Assembly (NCBI RefSeq): GCF_014332695.1
Contig: NZ_MBUA01000028.1
Coordinates: 96,200 to 160,199 of the forward strand
From: Flavihumibacter stibioxidans
Lineage (GTDB): Bacteria; Bacteroidota; Bacteroidia; Chitinophagales; Chitinophagaceae
Length of the DNA: 64,000 bases
Direction: 5' to 3'
Shown here: positions 52,401-60,350 of the stretch, piece after piece
Layout: each line of letters opens with the position of its first letter
Numbering within the stretch: position 1 is the first letter of the stretch
Position numbers and translations under genes: made by a program
Notes under the pieces: generated by a model
Told to the model about the DNA's origin: nothing
The model's database searches: none
Seen by the model: the letters and a program-made list of their open reading frames with translations, nothing else

Positions 52401-53703
52401 GGCTCCCAAGTTTGGAAGTAACCTGGGCCGACAGGCGACTGTTGGGATCACTGGTCAGTGTCTGGTAAAGGCCATTGATCGTATTGGCGGGCAGGGAATC
52501 AGGTCCCGGGGTGGCAGGGTAATTATAAGGATTCTTTTCGCCAAGGTCGGCCAGGGCAACCACATCACGCGTTTCGGTGGTGGCGCCGGAGCGGTTGGTG
52601 ACCCAGACCTCAATGCGAAGGATATTAACCAGCGAATTCACTGCAGGCAGGCTTCCCATGGCTTTGTTATAGTTCTTGCGGAAGAACTGCGACAACAGGA
52701 AGTGACGGTTCTCCTCATAATCATTAGCCTTGAATTCAAACTGGGTAGTGGCAGCTCCGCCGATCAGCCCCATGGACTGCCGTTGTGCCCGCTGGTTAGC
52801 CATTACACCGGTAATGAACAATTTTCCGAATTGTAACTGGGTCTTGATACCGAACAGCGACTGGGCACCGGGGATCAGTGACCCCTTGGTGGAAAAAGAC
52901 ACGTTACCCGCCTCAATCCGTTTGATGATCTCATCAGAAGTGCCGGTATAATCAAGCTTAAGCTGGTTCTCAAAATCAAAATTCGCCTGGGTATTGTAGG
53001 TAATCGGGAGCTTCATCTTGCTTCCGATATTTCCCAGAATGCTCAGGTTGGCATTCATATCAAAATCAAATCCGCCGTTCCTTCGGGCTCTTTCCGGAAG
53101 TGTTGGGTTCTTGATATTCTGACCCTGGTACCCTGCAATGATATCTACATTCCCCTGTGGCCGGATATCCACTTTACCCGTTCCGAATATGCGGTTGAAA
53201 AAACTTTCAGATAACTGGAGTTTGGGCCGGATGTTTTTCCGGTTCAGTTCGCTCAGTACATCTGCCCTTTTACGAAAATACTCCACTTCCTGCTGCCTGG
53301 CCTTAAAGCGGAGGTACTCTTCAAAAGTCATGTAGGTGGGTGTGCGGTAATACTGATCACCTATTTTCTCTACGATAAAATATTGCCTGGTCTCCGGATC
53401 ATATTCCACTGTCTGCCGGATATTGGAAGGATCTTTCAGGTCGAAGGGATTGCGAACGGGCTGGCTGATGGCATCCCCCCTGCGGTCTTTAAGAGGAAAG
53501 CGCATGGTATCCGGCGCGACCGGGCTTGAAGTATCGGCAATAGCCAGCCTCAGGGCTTCGGTAGCCCGGCGACTGGTATCGGTGACGGCCCTGCGTGAGG
53601 TATCCTGCTGAAAGCCATTGGCGGCAAGCGGAACTATGCCGGCAAATAAAACAGACAGAATAAAATATGCCAACCGAAAATGCAGATTCAAATAATTGCC
53701 CAC
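46426..53703 (-). CDS. sprA: SprA/Sov, outer-membrane translocon of the type IX secretion system
   Basis: 2425 residues, the size of the SprA family; it forms the giant single-chain barrel through which T9SS cargo crosses the outer membrane, and it is needed for gliding. Landmarks: LKDPSNIRQTVEYDPETRQY and YMTFEEYLRFKARQQ near the N-terminus, SFFNRIFGTGKVDIRPQGNVDI, then GLIYVDDFEGTRNSIDLR, LFRIPI, and many barrel strands to the end (ITTTRAGLQIRISLAQ). A signal peptide precedes FQQDTSRR. The start is a GTG at 53703 with AGGGAAA upstream; no ATG precedes the signal. ruvA lies 45 bases upstream in the same direction. Confidence 0.97.
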   Translation of the reverse strand: MGNYLNLHFRLAYFILSVLFAGIVPLAANGFQQDTSRRAVTDTSRRATEALRLAIADTSSPVAPDTMRFPLKDRRGDAISQPVRNPFDLKDPSNIRQTVEYDPETRQYFIVEKIGDQYYRTPTYMTFEEYLRFKARQQEVEYFRKRADVLSELNRKNIRPKLQLSESFFNRIFGTGKVDIRPQGNVDIIAGYQGQNIKNPTLPERARRNGGFDFDMNANLSILGNIGSKMKLPITYNTQANFDFENQLKLDYTGTSDEIIKRIEAGNVSFSTKGSLIPGAQSLFGIKTQLQFGKLFITGVMANQRAQRQSMGLIGGAATTQFEFKANDYEENRHFLLSQFFRKNYNKAMGSLPAVNSLVNILRIEVWVTNRSGATTETRDVVALADLGEKNPYNYPATPGPDSLPANTINGLYQTLTSDPNSRLSAQVTSKLGSLGLRPVQDFEKTFARKLGPNDYYYNPQVGFISLNQPLQADEVLGVAFQYTYNGKVLQVGEFSQDVPPDTTAIIAGNPKVLFLKLLKATSQRTTLPIFDLMMKNVYALRTRDGGYISSITPTDFKLNVLYEEPSLGAKRYLPEGPKSGLPLISVLSLDRLNNNRDPQPDGVFDFIEGYTMISNQARVIFPLLEPFGRDLDSIAFQGVSQDIRDKYVFQPLYDTIKEIAKTYANLDRYIISGTAKGQATSDIPLGAFNVPQGSVTVSAGGRALVEGIDFIVDYNLGSVKIINQAILNSGIPVQVGYENNATFGIQQRNYMGLRWDYMAKNTAKESFTFGGQIVKLGERPYFTKMNYSEDPIRNTMYGLDFSYRAETPRLTRWLDKIPFYSTSEMSTITAYGEGALLKPGHAPQIGKGESGLIYVDDFEGTRNSIDLRFPLINWSLSSTPQGNGLFPEGGLNDSLPYGYNRAKIAWYNIEPNLQDKRAPNNPVAGYQNFTDPRIRAVLQQQLFPAKTPDFGLAQLVTFDLAYYPTERGPYNFDARPGSVNSNGKLLNPSQRWGGIMRGLDQVDFETGNVEFIEFWMQDPFLMQPNSTGGQLYFNLGNVSEDVLRDGRRQFENGLPTPTIQAAVDSATRWGRVPNNPIQVTTAFSNDPADRPFQDVGFDGLDDDAERRKFNSYLNQLAANFGTGSPAYQQALADPSNDNFRNYRDQSYDNSKSDILARYKAINNPHGNSPIADNNSTITTAFTLYPDQEDLNRDNTLNELEEYFQYRVNLRPQDMVVGQNHITDSRVFSTEGVEQKWYLFRIPIAEYEQKVGNIPDFKSIRFIRMFLTGFEDSVITRFAKLELVRNQWRRFSFELDTTGTYKPLPANNPTNFNVLAVNVEENSNRRPVNYVIPPGILRVQQLSNNNINILQNEQSMSMQVCNLSSGDGRGVFKTMNMDLRQYGELKMFVHAESVQGSPAIQDKDLSAIIRIGNDFVGNYYEIRIPLKVTPFGTYSDATADVVWPLENELQLSMQRLIDLKIRRNNASQPNLYYSETDDDGKSYAIFGNPNLGEVRGMFLGIVNNSGAPACTEVWFNELRLSSLNEDGGWAATGRVDIKLADLGTVSLSGATRSIGFGNLEQRVNERSRENFTQIDAAANLEMGKLLPAKAGMSIPVYAGYSQTILTPQYDPYDLDVKLKDKLDAASGAARDSIRKESVDVTTTKTVNFTNVRKVNTSGRKQKIYSIENFDVSYSYTKMERYSPLIESEEMTRHRGGLGYNFTTTPKYWEPFKKSFRGPSKWYDLVKDFNLNYTPSLLSFRADVNRQFGAIRPRNVGGPKGVIPETYDKYFTFDRYYNLRWDLTRSLNIDFSATNRARVDEDSGRLDRAERRRMWQLFWKGGRNTTYDQSASITYTLPTSKLPLIDWTTVRLGYVARYNWLTASQDAFAKSLGNFISNAQEKNITGELDFMRLYAKSRFLRALDWDAPQPAPKTEQPKTGADSLAAGKKKQRVKRDPNELPELGLAVKVIGRILTSVKRVSVQYSETGSTSLAGYTDSTRFLGMNSKATAPGWGFVFGQQPDTAFINDFARKGRITNNPLLNNLNRQDFNQRLSITAQLIPLRDLVIDLNLDKTFGKNYSELYKDTVGNGSFARLSPYVAGSFNVSYISFQTLFDKFRPNEVTATFKRFQENRIILSERNALKNPYWQQLDPTQQKLSDGYYTGYSRYAQDVLIPSFIAAYTNKDPGSVSLIEQENGDIKSNPFRKIMPKPNWRLTYTGLTRIPALEKTFTSFTITHAYTSNLSMNSFNNNLLFQDPFSYNAPGFIDTATGNFYPYFLVPNISISEAFAPFIDIDMQFTNQLTARFEYKKSRQLSLSLIDFQLSESRSEEYTIGVGWRKRGLNLPFKIKLPGMKESSKELSNDLNMRLDLGFRDDATANSRLDQEAALPTAGQKVITISPSLDYVLNNRINIRLFFDQRRTIPKVSTSAPITTTRAGLQIRISLAQ

Positions 53704-53748
53704 AGTCTTTTCCCTGGTAATTAGTTAGGTAGAGTTGCAGCTATAGGC

Positions 53749-54333
53749 TTAGAGGTTTTTTAGTGCTGATTTAATAATATCTTCCACTTTATCAGAACCA
53801 GGGTACAGGTTAATCGCTTTCCTTAAGGCCACTTCTGCAGCCGGACGGGCGATACCCAGAGCCAGCAGAGCATTTAACGCATCCGCTTCAACGGTATTGC
53901 CCGTTGACACTGAATTATTTATATCAAGAGACTGCCGGGTCATTTTATCCTTCAATTCAAGAATTATCCTCTCTGCAGATTTCTTGCCAATCCCTTTAAC
54001 AGACTCAAGTTGCCTTGCATTTCCCTGGATAATGGCCTTTGCGATCTCATCCGGTTTCATAGAGGACAACATCATCCTGGCTGTGGCAGCGCCCACACCG
54101 TTAACCCCCAGCAAATGCAGGAACATTTCCTTTTCCGCCGGTTCAGCGAATCCATACAGAACATGGGCATCTTCCCTTATTTGAAGGTACGTATACAACT
54201 GGCCCTGGGGTTTACCCTGGATGGCCGCATATGTGTTCAATGAAATAAAAACTTCATATCCTACTCCCTGCACATCAATATGCACATAAGTAGGTGTGGT
54301 AAGGGCGAAATTACCCCTCAGAAAAGCGATCAT
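53749..54333 (-). CDS. ruvA: Holliday junction branch-migration protein RuvA
   Basis: 194 residues. Binds Holliday junctions and targets the RuvB motor. N-terminal OB fold (MIAFLRGNFALTTPTYVHIDVQGVGYEV), two HhH motifs (LLGVNGVGAATARMMLS, SVKGIGKKSAERIILEL) and a C-terminal RuvB-binding helical domain (DALNALLALGIARPAAEVAL). It is upstream of sprA, a frequent neighbour in Bacteroidota, and divergent from fabH. Confidence 0.97.
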   Translation of the reverse strand: MIAFLRGNFALTTPTYVHIDVQGVGYEVFISLNTYAAIQGKPQGQLYTYLQIREDAHVLYGFAEPAEKEMFLHLLGVNGVGAATARMMLSSMKPDEIAKAIIQGNARQLESVKGIGKKSAERIILELKDKMTRQSLDINNSVSTGNTVEADALNALLALGIARPAAEVALRKAINLYPGSDKVEDIIKSALKNL

Positions 54334-54357
54334 GGCTGCAAAATAAACTATTACCCC

Positions 54358-54365
54358 TAAATTTG
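54358..54365 (+). promoter_or_regulatory. -7 box TAAATTTG for fabH
   Basis: An exact TAnnTTTG match, 22 bases before the fabH ATG, in the 54-base divergent gap with ruvA. The ruvA side holds the weaker TTATTTTG (minus strand), six bases from its start codon. Confidence 0.45.
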
Positions 54366-54387
54366 TGCCGCTTTTACAATTTAACGC

Positions 54388-55380
54388 ATGATCAATAAAA
54401 TTACCGCCGCCATCACTGCAGTTGGCGGTTTTGTTCCCGAAGACAGACTGACCAATTTTGACCTGGAGAAGATGGTGGATACTAACGATGAATGGATCAG
54501 GACCCGCACCGGCATTTCTGAAAGAAGAATTCTGAAAGGAGAAGGAAAGGGTGTTTCTGAAATGATCGTACCAGCCGTTCTTGAGCTCTGCAAAAAACGC
54601 GGCATGGACCCCGCGGAGATAGATTGTATGATTGTGGCAACGGTAACCCCCGACATGGTTTTCCCCGCCACCGCCAATATCGTTTGTGATAAAATAGGGG
54701 CAGTGAATGCCTGGGGATATGATATGAGTGCCGCCTGTTCCGGCTTTTTATTTGCCCTCACCACCGGAGCCACCTATATTGAAAGTGGCCGCTACAAAAA
54801 AGTGGTGGTGGTAGGAGCTGATAAAATGAGCGCCATCATCGACTATACAGACCGCAATACCTGTGTTATTTTCGGCGACGGTGCCGGTGCTGTTTTGCTC
54901 GAACCCAATACAGATGGGTACGGCGTACTGGATAGCATCCTGAAAACCGATGGCAGTGGTCGTCACTACCTGAACATGAAAGCAGGCGGATCTGCCCATC
55001 CGGCGAGTATTGAAACAGTTACCAACCGCGAACATTTCGCCTACCAGGAAGGAAAAACGGTATTCAAATTCGCCGTAAAGGGTATGGCTGATGTGAGCGC
55101 TGAATTACTGGAGAGAAATAACCTCAAGGGAGATGACATTGCCTGGCTTGTTCCGCACCAGGCTAACCTCCGCATCATTGATGCCACCGCCGAACGTATG
55201 GGATTACCTAAGGAAAAAGTGATGATCAATATCCAGCGTTTTGGAAATACTACCGCTGCCACGATTCCTCTCTGCCTTTGGGAGTGGGAAAAACAACTTA
55301 AAAAAGACGACAAGCTTGTACTTGCAGCCTTTGGCGGTGGGTTCACCTGGGGTGCAACCCTTATCAGGTGGGCTTATTGA
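54388..55380 (+). CDS. fabH: 3-oxoacyl-ACP synthase III
   Basis: 330 residues; condenses acetyl-CoA (or a branched primer) with malonyl-ACP to start fatty acid synthesis. Catalytic triad Cys117 (SAACSGF), His257 (VPHQANLRI) and Asn287 ([10 protein letters not shown]). The start [16 protein letters not shown] and [15 protein letters not shown] are typical. Full length. A bidirectional hairpin terminator lies between it and the convergent ndpA-like gene. Confidence 0.97.
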   Translation: MINKITAAITAVGGFVPEDRLTNFDLEKMVDTNDEWIRTRTGISERRILKGEGKGVSEMIVPAVLELCKKRGMDPAEIDCMIVATVTPDMVFPATANIVCDKIGAVNAWGYDMSAACSGFLFALTTGATYIESGRYKKVVVVGADKMSAIIDYTDRNTCVIFGDGAGAVLLEPNTDGYGVLDSILKTDGSGRHYLNMKAGGSAHPASIETVTNREHFAYQEGKTVFKFAVKGMADVSAELLERNNLKGDDIAWLVPHQANLRIIDATAERMGLPKEKVMINIQRFGNTTAATIPLCLWEWEKQLKKDDKLVLAAFGGGFTWGATLIRWAY

Positions 55381-55407
55381 CAAAATCAGCCAAAGAAAAT
55401 ACTCATT

Positions 55408-55449
55408 AAATACCAGCGGGAGCAATGATTCATTCTCCCGCTGGTATTT
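55408..55449. terminator. Bidirectional terminator between fabH and the nucleoid protein gene
   Basis: A perfect 15-base stem (55408-55422 with 55435-55449) with an A-rich left and T-rich right flank, 12-base loop. It reaches into the stop codon of the convergent gene (55448-55450), so it can serve both genes. Confidence 0.85.
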
Positions 55450-56494
55450 AACTTTCTTCCTCGTAATAGAGTTTATAATACTTCTTACCGCTTTCTTCAT
55501 CATATCCCCTCTCAATCAGGTCTCGCCTTCCATGGATATATACATGGAAATTTTTATCCAGCTTCAGCACTGTTTTAAAAACCTTTGCCTGCTTCTTCAG
55601 GGCAACCAGGTTGATATCAAAGGACTCATCGATGGCATAGTTGCGGTTGGCTTCATAATTTCTTTTATAATCCATGAACGTATCCACCACGTCCGGGTGA
55701 TGAATTACCTCCTCAGTAAATTCCTGCAAATTGAATTGCTCTTTTGTCTTAAAATAGTCCATTGATTTATTCAGCAGGTCTATCTGGTCCGATTTTGATA
55801 CGTCAAATTTCTCTGCGTATTCTTTCTCAATGAACAACTTACAGAGTCCCAGGGCCTGGTTCGTATGATGGTAACTGTCGGTATAGGGCTGTACCTGCAG
55901 AAAATCGTTCACCCAATACTGGGCATCCTGTTGTTTATTGGTATTGTCCACCACGCAAACCTTATACCCATCGGACTCATTGGTTCGGAATACCAGGCAA
56001 CCCTTGTCCAGCTTGTTGATGTTGACACCGTCTTCAGCAGCCACCTCCCAGCCGGCACCATGCGGAAATACTTTCAGGAAGGTTTCCTTGGTTTCGGATT
56101 TAAAGATGCCGACCGCTTTTTTCTCTTCCCCTTCAAACGGCACTTTATCAAAGAGAACAACATACAGTTCACCTTCCTTCACCCTGGCGTGCGTCGATTT
56201 ATTGTACAGCAACTGAGCCAGGAAAACCGACTCCCGGTGAAAATTGGCCGGATCCTCAAAAATATTCCTGACATAAGTATACACTTCATTCATATCAAGG
56301 TCGCTGATATGTGTAAAGTGATAACATTCATGTTCATTAAATGGCGCAAGAAAATAACGGGTAAGCAGGCCGCGAACGATCTCGTCATTGAGCGTTAGCG
56401 GATTGGCGGATAGTTTTAATTCTTCGCCGCGGGTAGGGTTTCCCACTTTATGTACAATGGCTTTTTCCAGTGATACAGCTTCGATTCCGGTCAT
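55448..56494 (-). CDS. Nucleoid-associated protein, NdpA/YejK family
   Basis: 348 residues matching the 37-kDa nucleoid-associated family (NA37): IVHKVGNPTRGEELKLSANPL at the N-terminus, a central ELYVVLFDKVPFEGEEKKAVGIFK and FRTNESDGYKVCVVDN, and a C-terminal DLIERGYDEESGKKYYKLYYEEE. Its function in DNA binding is poorly known. Its ATG overlaps the stop of the upstream gene (ATGA, 56491-56494), so they are coupled. Confidence 0.82.
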   Translation of the reverse strand: MTGIEAVSLEKAIVHKVGNPTRGEELKLSANPLTLNDEIVRGLLTRYFLAPFNEHECYHFTHISDLDMNEVYTYVRNIFEDPANFHRESVFLAQLLYNKSTHARVKEGELYVVLFDKVPFEGEEKKAVGIFKSETKETFLKVFPHGAGWEVAAEDGVNINKLDKGCLVFRTNESDGYKVCVVDNTNKQQDAQYWVNDFLQVQPYTDSYHHTNQALGLCKLFIEKEYAEKFDVSKSDQIDLLNKSMDYFKTKEQFNLQEFTEEVIHHPDVVDTFMDYKRNYEANRNYAIDESFDINLVALKKQAKVFKTVLKLDKNFHVYIHGRRDLIERGYDEESGKKYYKLYYEEES

Positions 56495-57048
56495 GGCACG
56501 AAGATAGTCCCTTTGTGTTTTCGTTCCTGCAAAGGACGATGGGCCAGCAATTCCTTATACCGGTCGCGGAACCGGCCGATGGCATCCCACTCCCGGGAAA
56601 AGCCGGTTGGTGCCGGCGGCCTGCCCATTGTTATATATTGCCTCAATGAATTTCCCTGGAAAAAGCCGACCGTTCCCCATAAAATCCTGTCTTCCTCAAG
56701 TTGGGGATACAGGATTTGATATTGTTCCATGCAAACAACCTGGTCGCGGTCGAGATAATAAACTTCCTGGAATTCGGAAGAATCTATAAAATAGTGGATC
56801 TCAAAAATGATGACCCGCTCGTTATGGAGGGTATAATGCCAGGTTTCTCTCACGGGAAGATCATTCCTGATAAATTTATTAAGATAAAATGTCTGCTGGG
56901 AATGCATGGAAAGGCTGTCGGCCACCTGAACCAGGTCATCAATCCGGGTTCGCCAGTCATAGCGTTGTGAATAACCCGCGGAAGAAAAAAAGGCAACTAC
57001 GGCTATCAGCAAAATCATCCGGTTGATATGGCCTGATATGGCAATCAT
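56491..57048 (-). CDS. Secreted protein of unknown function
   Basis: 185 residues from ATG 57048; alternative ATG 57018 (MILLIAVVAFFSSAGYSQ) gives a neater signal peptide. The frame is open upstream to 57147, but that part overlaps the DinB-fold gene. The mature region has Tyr/Arg-rich beta segments (FEIHYFIDSSEFQEVYYLDRD) and no family I know. It sits between the DinB-fold gene and the nucleoid protein, coupled to the latter by an ATGA overlap. Confidence 0.6.
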   Translation of the reverse strand: MIAISGHINRMILLIAVVAFFSSAGYSQRYDWRTRIDDLVQVADSLSMHSQQTFYLNKFIRNDLPVRETWHYTLHNERVIIFEIHYFIDSSEFQEVYYLDRDQVVCMEQYQILYPQLEEDRILWGTVGFFQGNSLRQYITMGRPPAPTGFSREWDAIGRFRDRYKELLAHRPLQERKHKGTIFVP

Positions 57049-57133
57049 TTTATGTAAGCTTCGCTTCCCCCACTTTTCTTTCAATTTACGAAAATTACAC
57101 CACTTTGCATCCACACTCCGCCTCCCGGAATGT

Positions 57134-57619
57134 TCATTCTTTACCACCCTCCACTCTTATCCAGTGCACAAAATCCGTCTGCGGAATGTTTTCTGCGCCC
57201 AATGTCCGCATCATGGTTACCAGCTGGCCACGATGATAGGTTCCGTGGTTGACAACATGCATTAAAATATGGCGGCAGGATGTTTGAAAAGCCTGCCCTT
57301 TCGAGTTGCTGTAAGAGATGATACGATCAAATCCGTCTGGGGCAGTTTCCTTCGCCCATCTTAACCAGCGTTCATTCTGTTCCAGTAAAAGCTTCACCAG
57401 TTCGGGTGTGTCAGTGTTGGAGTCAGGCGGCGCAAAGGGCATGGCCTCATCCTGCACCCGCTGCCACCAGGCGCTGTCCGCCATTTCCATATGCCTGAGT
57501 GTCTGGTGAAGGGAAGGAAAACTGCTGACCACTTCTTTGGTCCACCATGCAGGATCAAGTTCAAGGATGCGCGAACAGATCATCCGGTTCGCCCAAAAAT
57601 GATATTCTGTATACTCCAC
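57134..57619 (-). CDS. DinB-fold (YfiT-type) metal-dependent protein
   Basis: 161 residues forming the four-helix DinB/YfiT fold: N-terminal HFWANRMICSRI, LHQTLRHMEMADSAWW with a metal-binding His, and HVVNHGTYHRGQ with two more. Members are thiol transferases or small-molecule modifiers; this is not the DNA polymerase also called DinB. The start is GTG 57619; no ATG lies before the first helix. Confidence 0.85.
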   Translation of the reverse strand: MEYTEYHFWANRMICSRILELDPAWWTKEVVSSFPSLHQTLRHMEMADSAWWQRVQDEAMPFAPPDSNTDTPELVKLLLEQNERWLRWAKETAPDGFDRIISYSNSKGQAFQTSCRHILMHVVNHGTYHRGQLVTMMRTLGAENIPQTDFVHWIRVEGGKE

Positions 57620-57644
57620 GAAGGTCTGCTTTATCTATTTACGT

Positions 57645-57652
57645 TAAATTTG
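57645..57652 (+). promoter_or_regulatory. -7 box TAAATTTG for the trans-sulfuration gene
   Basis: An exact TAnnTTTG match, 34 bases before the ATG at 57687. No SAM-type riboswitch elements were seen in the short leader. Confidence 0.4.
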
Positions 57653-57686
57653 ACAATACCCTACTAATTTAAAAGTTGTTAATCGA

Positions 57687-58916
57687 ATGGCGAATAAAAA
57701 TTTCCACTTAAAAGGCAAGGGCACAGTAGCAGTTCACGGCGGTAACGAACCCGATCCGCAATATGCGCACCTTACGCCTATTTATGCAAGTTCAACTTTT
57801 TATTTTGACACGGCACAGCAGGGCATGGAGCGCTTTGCGGGGGCTGATAAAACGAAAATATATTCACGCTGGGGCAATCCAACCCATACGGTGGCGGAAC
57901 AAAAAATTGCCGCCCTTGAAGCCCATGGACTGACTGATGAAGATGGTTCGCCGCTGCAGTTGAAAGCCTTATTACATTCCAGCGGACAGGCAGCCATGAC
58001 CACACTATTCATGAGCAATCTTTCTGCCGGCGATAAAATCCTGACGCATTATTCCCTTTATGGCGGCACACAGGAACTGCTGACCAAAGTGCTGGCAGAA
58101 AATGGCATCCAAACCATCATTACGGATCTGCGGGACCGTGAACTTGCAGTTGCTGCCATTAAGAACAACCCGGAAATTAAAATGGTGCACATTGAAACAC
58201 CGGCCAATCCGACTCTGCAATGTGTGGACCTGGAAATGATCACGGTCCTTGCAAAACAACATCGCCTGGTTGTTTCGGTGGACAATACATTTGCCACGCC
58301 CTACCTGCAACAACCATTCAGGTATGGGGTAGATTTTGTTTTCCACTCAACCACAAAATTCCTGAATGGGCATGGAACATCCATCGGCGGTGTCCTGCTG
58401 GGGCGCGACCTTCAGTTTATGTCCACCAAAGCCTGGAAATGGTATGTGTTACTGGGCGGAAATGCCAATCCATTTGATGCTTTTTTGCTTACCCAGGGAA
58501 TGCGGACACTTGAATTAAGGATGGACCGTCATTGCAGTAATGCCATGGCTGTAGCCAGGTATCTGGAAAATCACCCTGCCATTGCAAAAGTGATGTATAC
58601 AGGGCTGGAAAGTCATCCTGATTTTGAAGTGGCAAAGAAACAGATGAAGCACCCGGGAGGCATGCTCAGTTTTGAATTGAAGGGAGGTGTTGAAACCGGC
58701 AAGCAATTCATCGACCGCCTGCAGATGTGTACGCGTGCGGTTTCCCTGGGAACGGTTGACACGCTTATTTCTCACCCGGCTTCCATGTCGCATGCCAGCA
58801 TCCCAAAAGCAGAACGTGAGGGATATGGCATCACTGACGGACTGATCCGCATGAGTGTAGGCATCGAAAACATAGAGGATATCCTCGCCGACCTTACCCA
58901 GGCCCTCGCAGAATAA
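57687..58916 (+). CDS. PLP-dependent Cys/Met metabolism enzyme (trans-sulfuration family)
   Basis: 409 residues. The PLP lysine is Lys224 in HSTTKFLNGHG; other landmarks are TPIYASSTFYF, YSRWGNPTHTVAEQKIAALE, SSGQAAMTT, ETPANPTLQ and SVDNTFATPYLQQP. Family members are cystathionine synthases or lyases, O-acetylhomoserine sulfhydrylase and methionine gamma-lyase; the sequence read here does not settle which. The stop is followed at once by a CATTCAC x4 array and a GNAT gene. Confidence 0.9.
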   Translation: MANKNFHLKGKGTVAVHGGNEPDPQYAHLTPIYASSTFYFDTAQQGMERFAGADKTKIYSRWGNPTHTVAEQKIAALEAHGLTDEDGSPLQLKALLHSSGQAAMTTLFMSNLSAGDKILTHYSLYGGTQELLTKVLAENGIQTIITDLRDRELAVAAIKNNPEIKMVHIETPANPTLQCVDLEMITVLAKQHRLVVSVDNTFATPYLQQPFRYGVDFVFHSTTKFLNGHGTSIGGVLLGRDLQFMSTKAWKWYVLLGGNANPFDAFLLTQGMRTLELRMDRHCSNAMAVARYLENHPAIAKVMYTGLESHPDFEVAKKQMKHPGGMLSFELKGGVETGKQFIDRLQMCTRAVSLGTVDTLISHPASMSHASIPKAEREGYGITDGLIRMSVGIENIEDILADLTQALAE

Positions 58917-58917
58917 A

Positions 58918-58945
58918 CATTCACCATTCACCATTCACCATTCAC
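58918..58945 (+). repeat. (CATTCAC) x4 array before the GNAT gene
   Basis: Four perfect 7-base units begin one base after the stop codon of the PLP enzyme and end five bases (TATCT) before the next ATG at 58951. There is no Shine-Dalgarno sequence. The layout is the same as at 62276-62303. Confidence 0.97.
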
Positions 58946-58950
58946 TATCT

Positions 58951-59403
58951 ATGTCCCTCCGACGCGCCACCGCCACCGACTGTCCCCGCCTGCTCGAACT
59001 GATCAGGGAACTCGCCGAATATGAGAAAGCACCAGAGGAAGTTACCGTTACGCTTGAACATTTTACCAATAGCGGCTTTGGGCCCAATCCGGTATGGTGG
59101 GCATTTGTAGCCGAAGTGGATGGCATAGTGCAGGGCTTCGCGCTCTACTATATCCGGTACAGCACCTGGAAGGGGCAGCGTATGTATCTCGAAGACATAA
59201 TAGTAACAGATGCCATGAGGGGCAAGGGGTTGGGTAAGCAACTTCTGGACCGTCTGATTGAGGAGGCAAAAGAAAAGAACTTCTGCGGTATCACCTGGCA
59301 GGTCCTTGAATGGAATGAACCTGCGATTAATTTCTATAAAAAATACAATGCGAAAATGGATCCGGAATGGATCAACTGTTCCATTGAGATCAAAAATCCT
59401 TAA
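58951..59403 (+). CDS. GNAT-family N-acetyltransferase
   Basis: 150 residues. Acetyl-CoA site MYLEDIIVTDAMRGKGLGKQLLDRL (RGKGLG is the Q/RxxGxG/A motif) and the C-terminal WNEPAINFYKKYNAK. The N-terminus MSLRRATATDCPRLLELIRELAEYEKAPEE resembles spermidine/diamine acetyltransferase-like GNATs; the acceptor is unproven. It starts 34 bases after the PLP enzyme and is convergent with fabD. Confidence 0.93.
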   Translation: MSLRRATATDCPRLLELIRELAEYEKAPEEVTVTLEHFTNSGFGPNPVWWAFVAEVDGIVQGFALYYIRYSTWKGQRMYLEDIIVTDAMRGKGLGKQLLDRLIEEAKEKNFCGITWQVLEWNEPAINFYKKYNAKMDPEWINCSIEIKNP

Positions 59404-59424
59404 TCAGAATCCGGCAGCCCCGGC

Positions 59425-60315
59425 CTAGCTGGCTCCGTTAACAGTTACCGACTTATCAATTTTTGCCACAAGGCCCTGCAAAACTTTACCTGGACCCACT
59501 TCGGTGAAGGTAGAAGCGCCGTCCCGTATCATTGATTGAACACTTTGTGTCCAGCGAACTGCACCGGTAAGTTGTTCAATCAGGTTATGCTTGATCTCGT
59601 CCTTATCAAGAACAGCCCTTGCCACAACGTTCTGGTAAACCGCACAAACAGGCTGCTGGAATTTCATGCCGTTTATGGCGGCCTTCAATTCTTCGCGTGC
59701 AGGTGCCATCAAAGGTGAATGGAATGCCCCGCCCACAGGCAGAACAAGGGCCCTCTTGGCTCCTGCTGCCTTCATCTGTTCACAGGCGATCTCAATTCCC
59801 TTTACTGAACCACTGATCACCAGCTGACCGGGACAGTTATAGTTAGCAGGAACAACCACCTCACCGGATTCAGCCTGTACAAGAGCGCAAATTTCTTCCA
59901 CTTTTGCATCGTCCAGGGCAAGCACAGCGGCCATGGTGGATGGCTGCATTTCGCATGCTTTCTGCATTGCCCGGGCCCTTATAAAAACAAGTTTCAGCGC
60001 ATCTTCAAAACTAAGCACCCCATTGGCAACCAAAGCGGAGAATTCACCCAGTGAATGGCCAGCGACCATATCGGGATGTGCATGTTCAATGCTTTTATAG
60101 GCAATAACGGAATGAAGGAAAACTGCCGGCTGGGTTACATTCGTCTGACGGAGATCTTCGTCGGTTCCCGTAAACATGATATCAGAAATCCTGAAACCTA
60201 ATATCTCATTTGCCTGTTCGAAAAGTTTTTTCGCAAAGGCACTGTTTTCATAATGGTTTTTACCCATTCCCGGAAACTGGGATCCCTGCCCGGGAAACAC
60301 ATAGGCATGCTTCAT
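59425..60315 (-). CDS. fabD: Malonyl-CoA:ACP transacylase
   Basis: 296 residues from ATG 60315 (MKHAYVFPGQGSQFPGMG). Transfers malonyl groups to ACP for fatty acid elongation. Nucleophile Ser88 in GHSLGEFSAL, catalytic His in GGAFHSPLM, and the Gln in GQGSQ. Full length. It is the last gene of a queD-folE-fabD run on the minus strand, 35 bases after folE. Confidence 0.97.
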   Translation of the reverse strand: MKHAYVFPGQGSQFPGMGKNHYENSAFAKKLFEQANEILGFRISDIMFTGTDEDLRQTNVTQPAVFLHSVIAYKSIEHAHPDMVAGHSLGEFSALVANGVLSFEDALKLVFIRARAMQKACEMQPSTMAAVLALDDAKVEEICALVQAESGEVVVPANYNCPGQLVISGSVKGIEIACEQMKAAGAKRALVLPVGGAFHSPLMAPAREELKAAINGMKFQQPVCAVYQNVVARAVLDKDEIKHNLIEQLTGAVRWTQSVQSMIRDGASTFTEVGPGKVLQGLVAKIDKSVTVNGAS

Positions 60316-60350
60316 ATATGCAATTGTATTTACGGGCAAAAATAATCAGA

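Noticed and set aside
57134-57619. DNA polymerase IV
   Set aside because: Shares only the name DinB; the sequence is the YfiT/DinB four-helix metal-binding fold. The polymerase is at 6513-7694.
57620-57686. SAM riboswitch before the Met/Cys enzyme
   Set aside because: The leader is too short (about 34 bases from the -7 box to the ATG) and shows no riboswitch helices.
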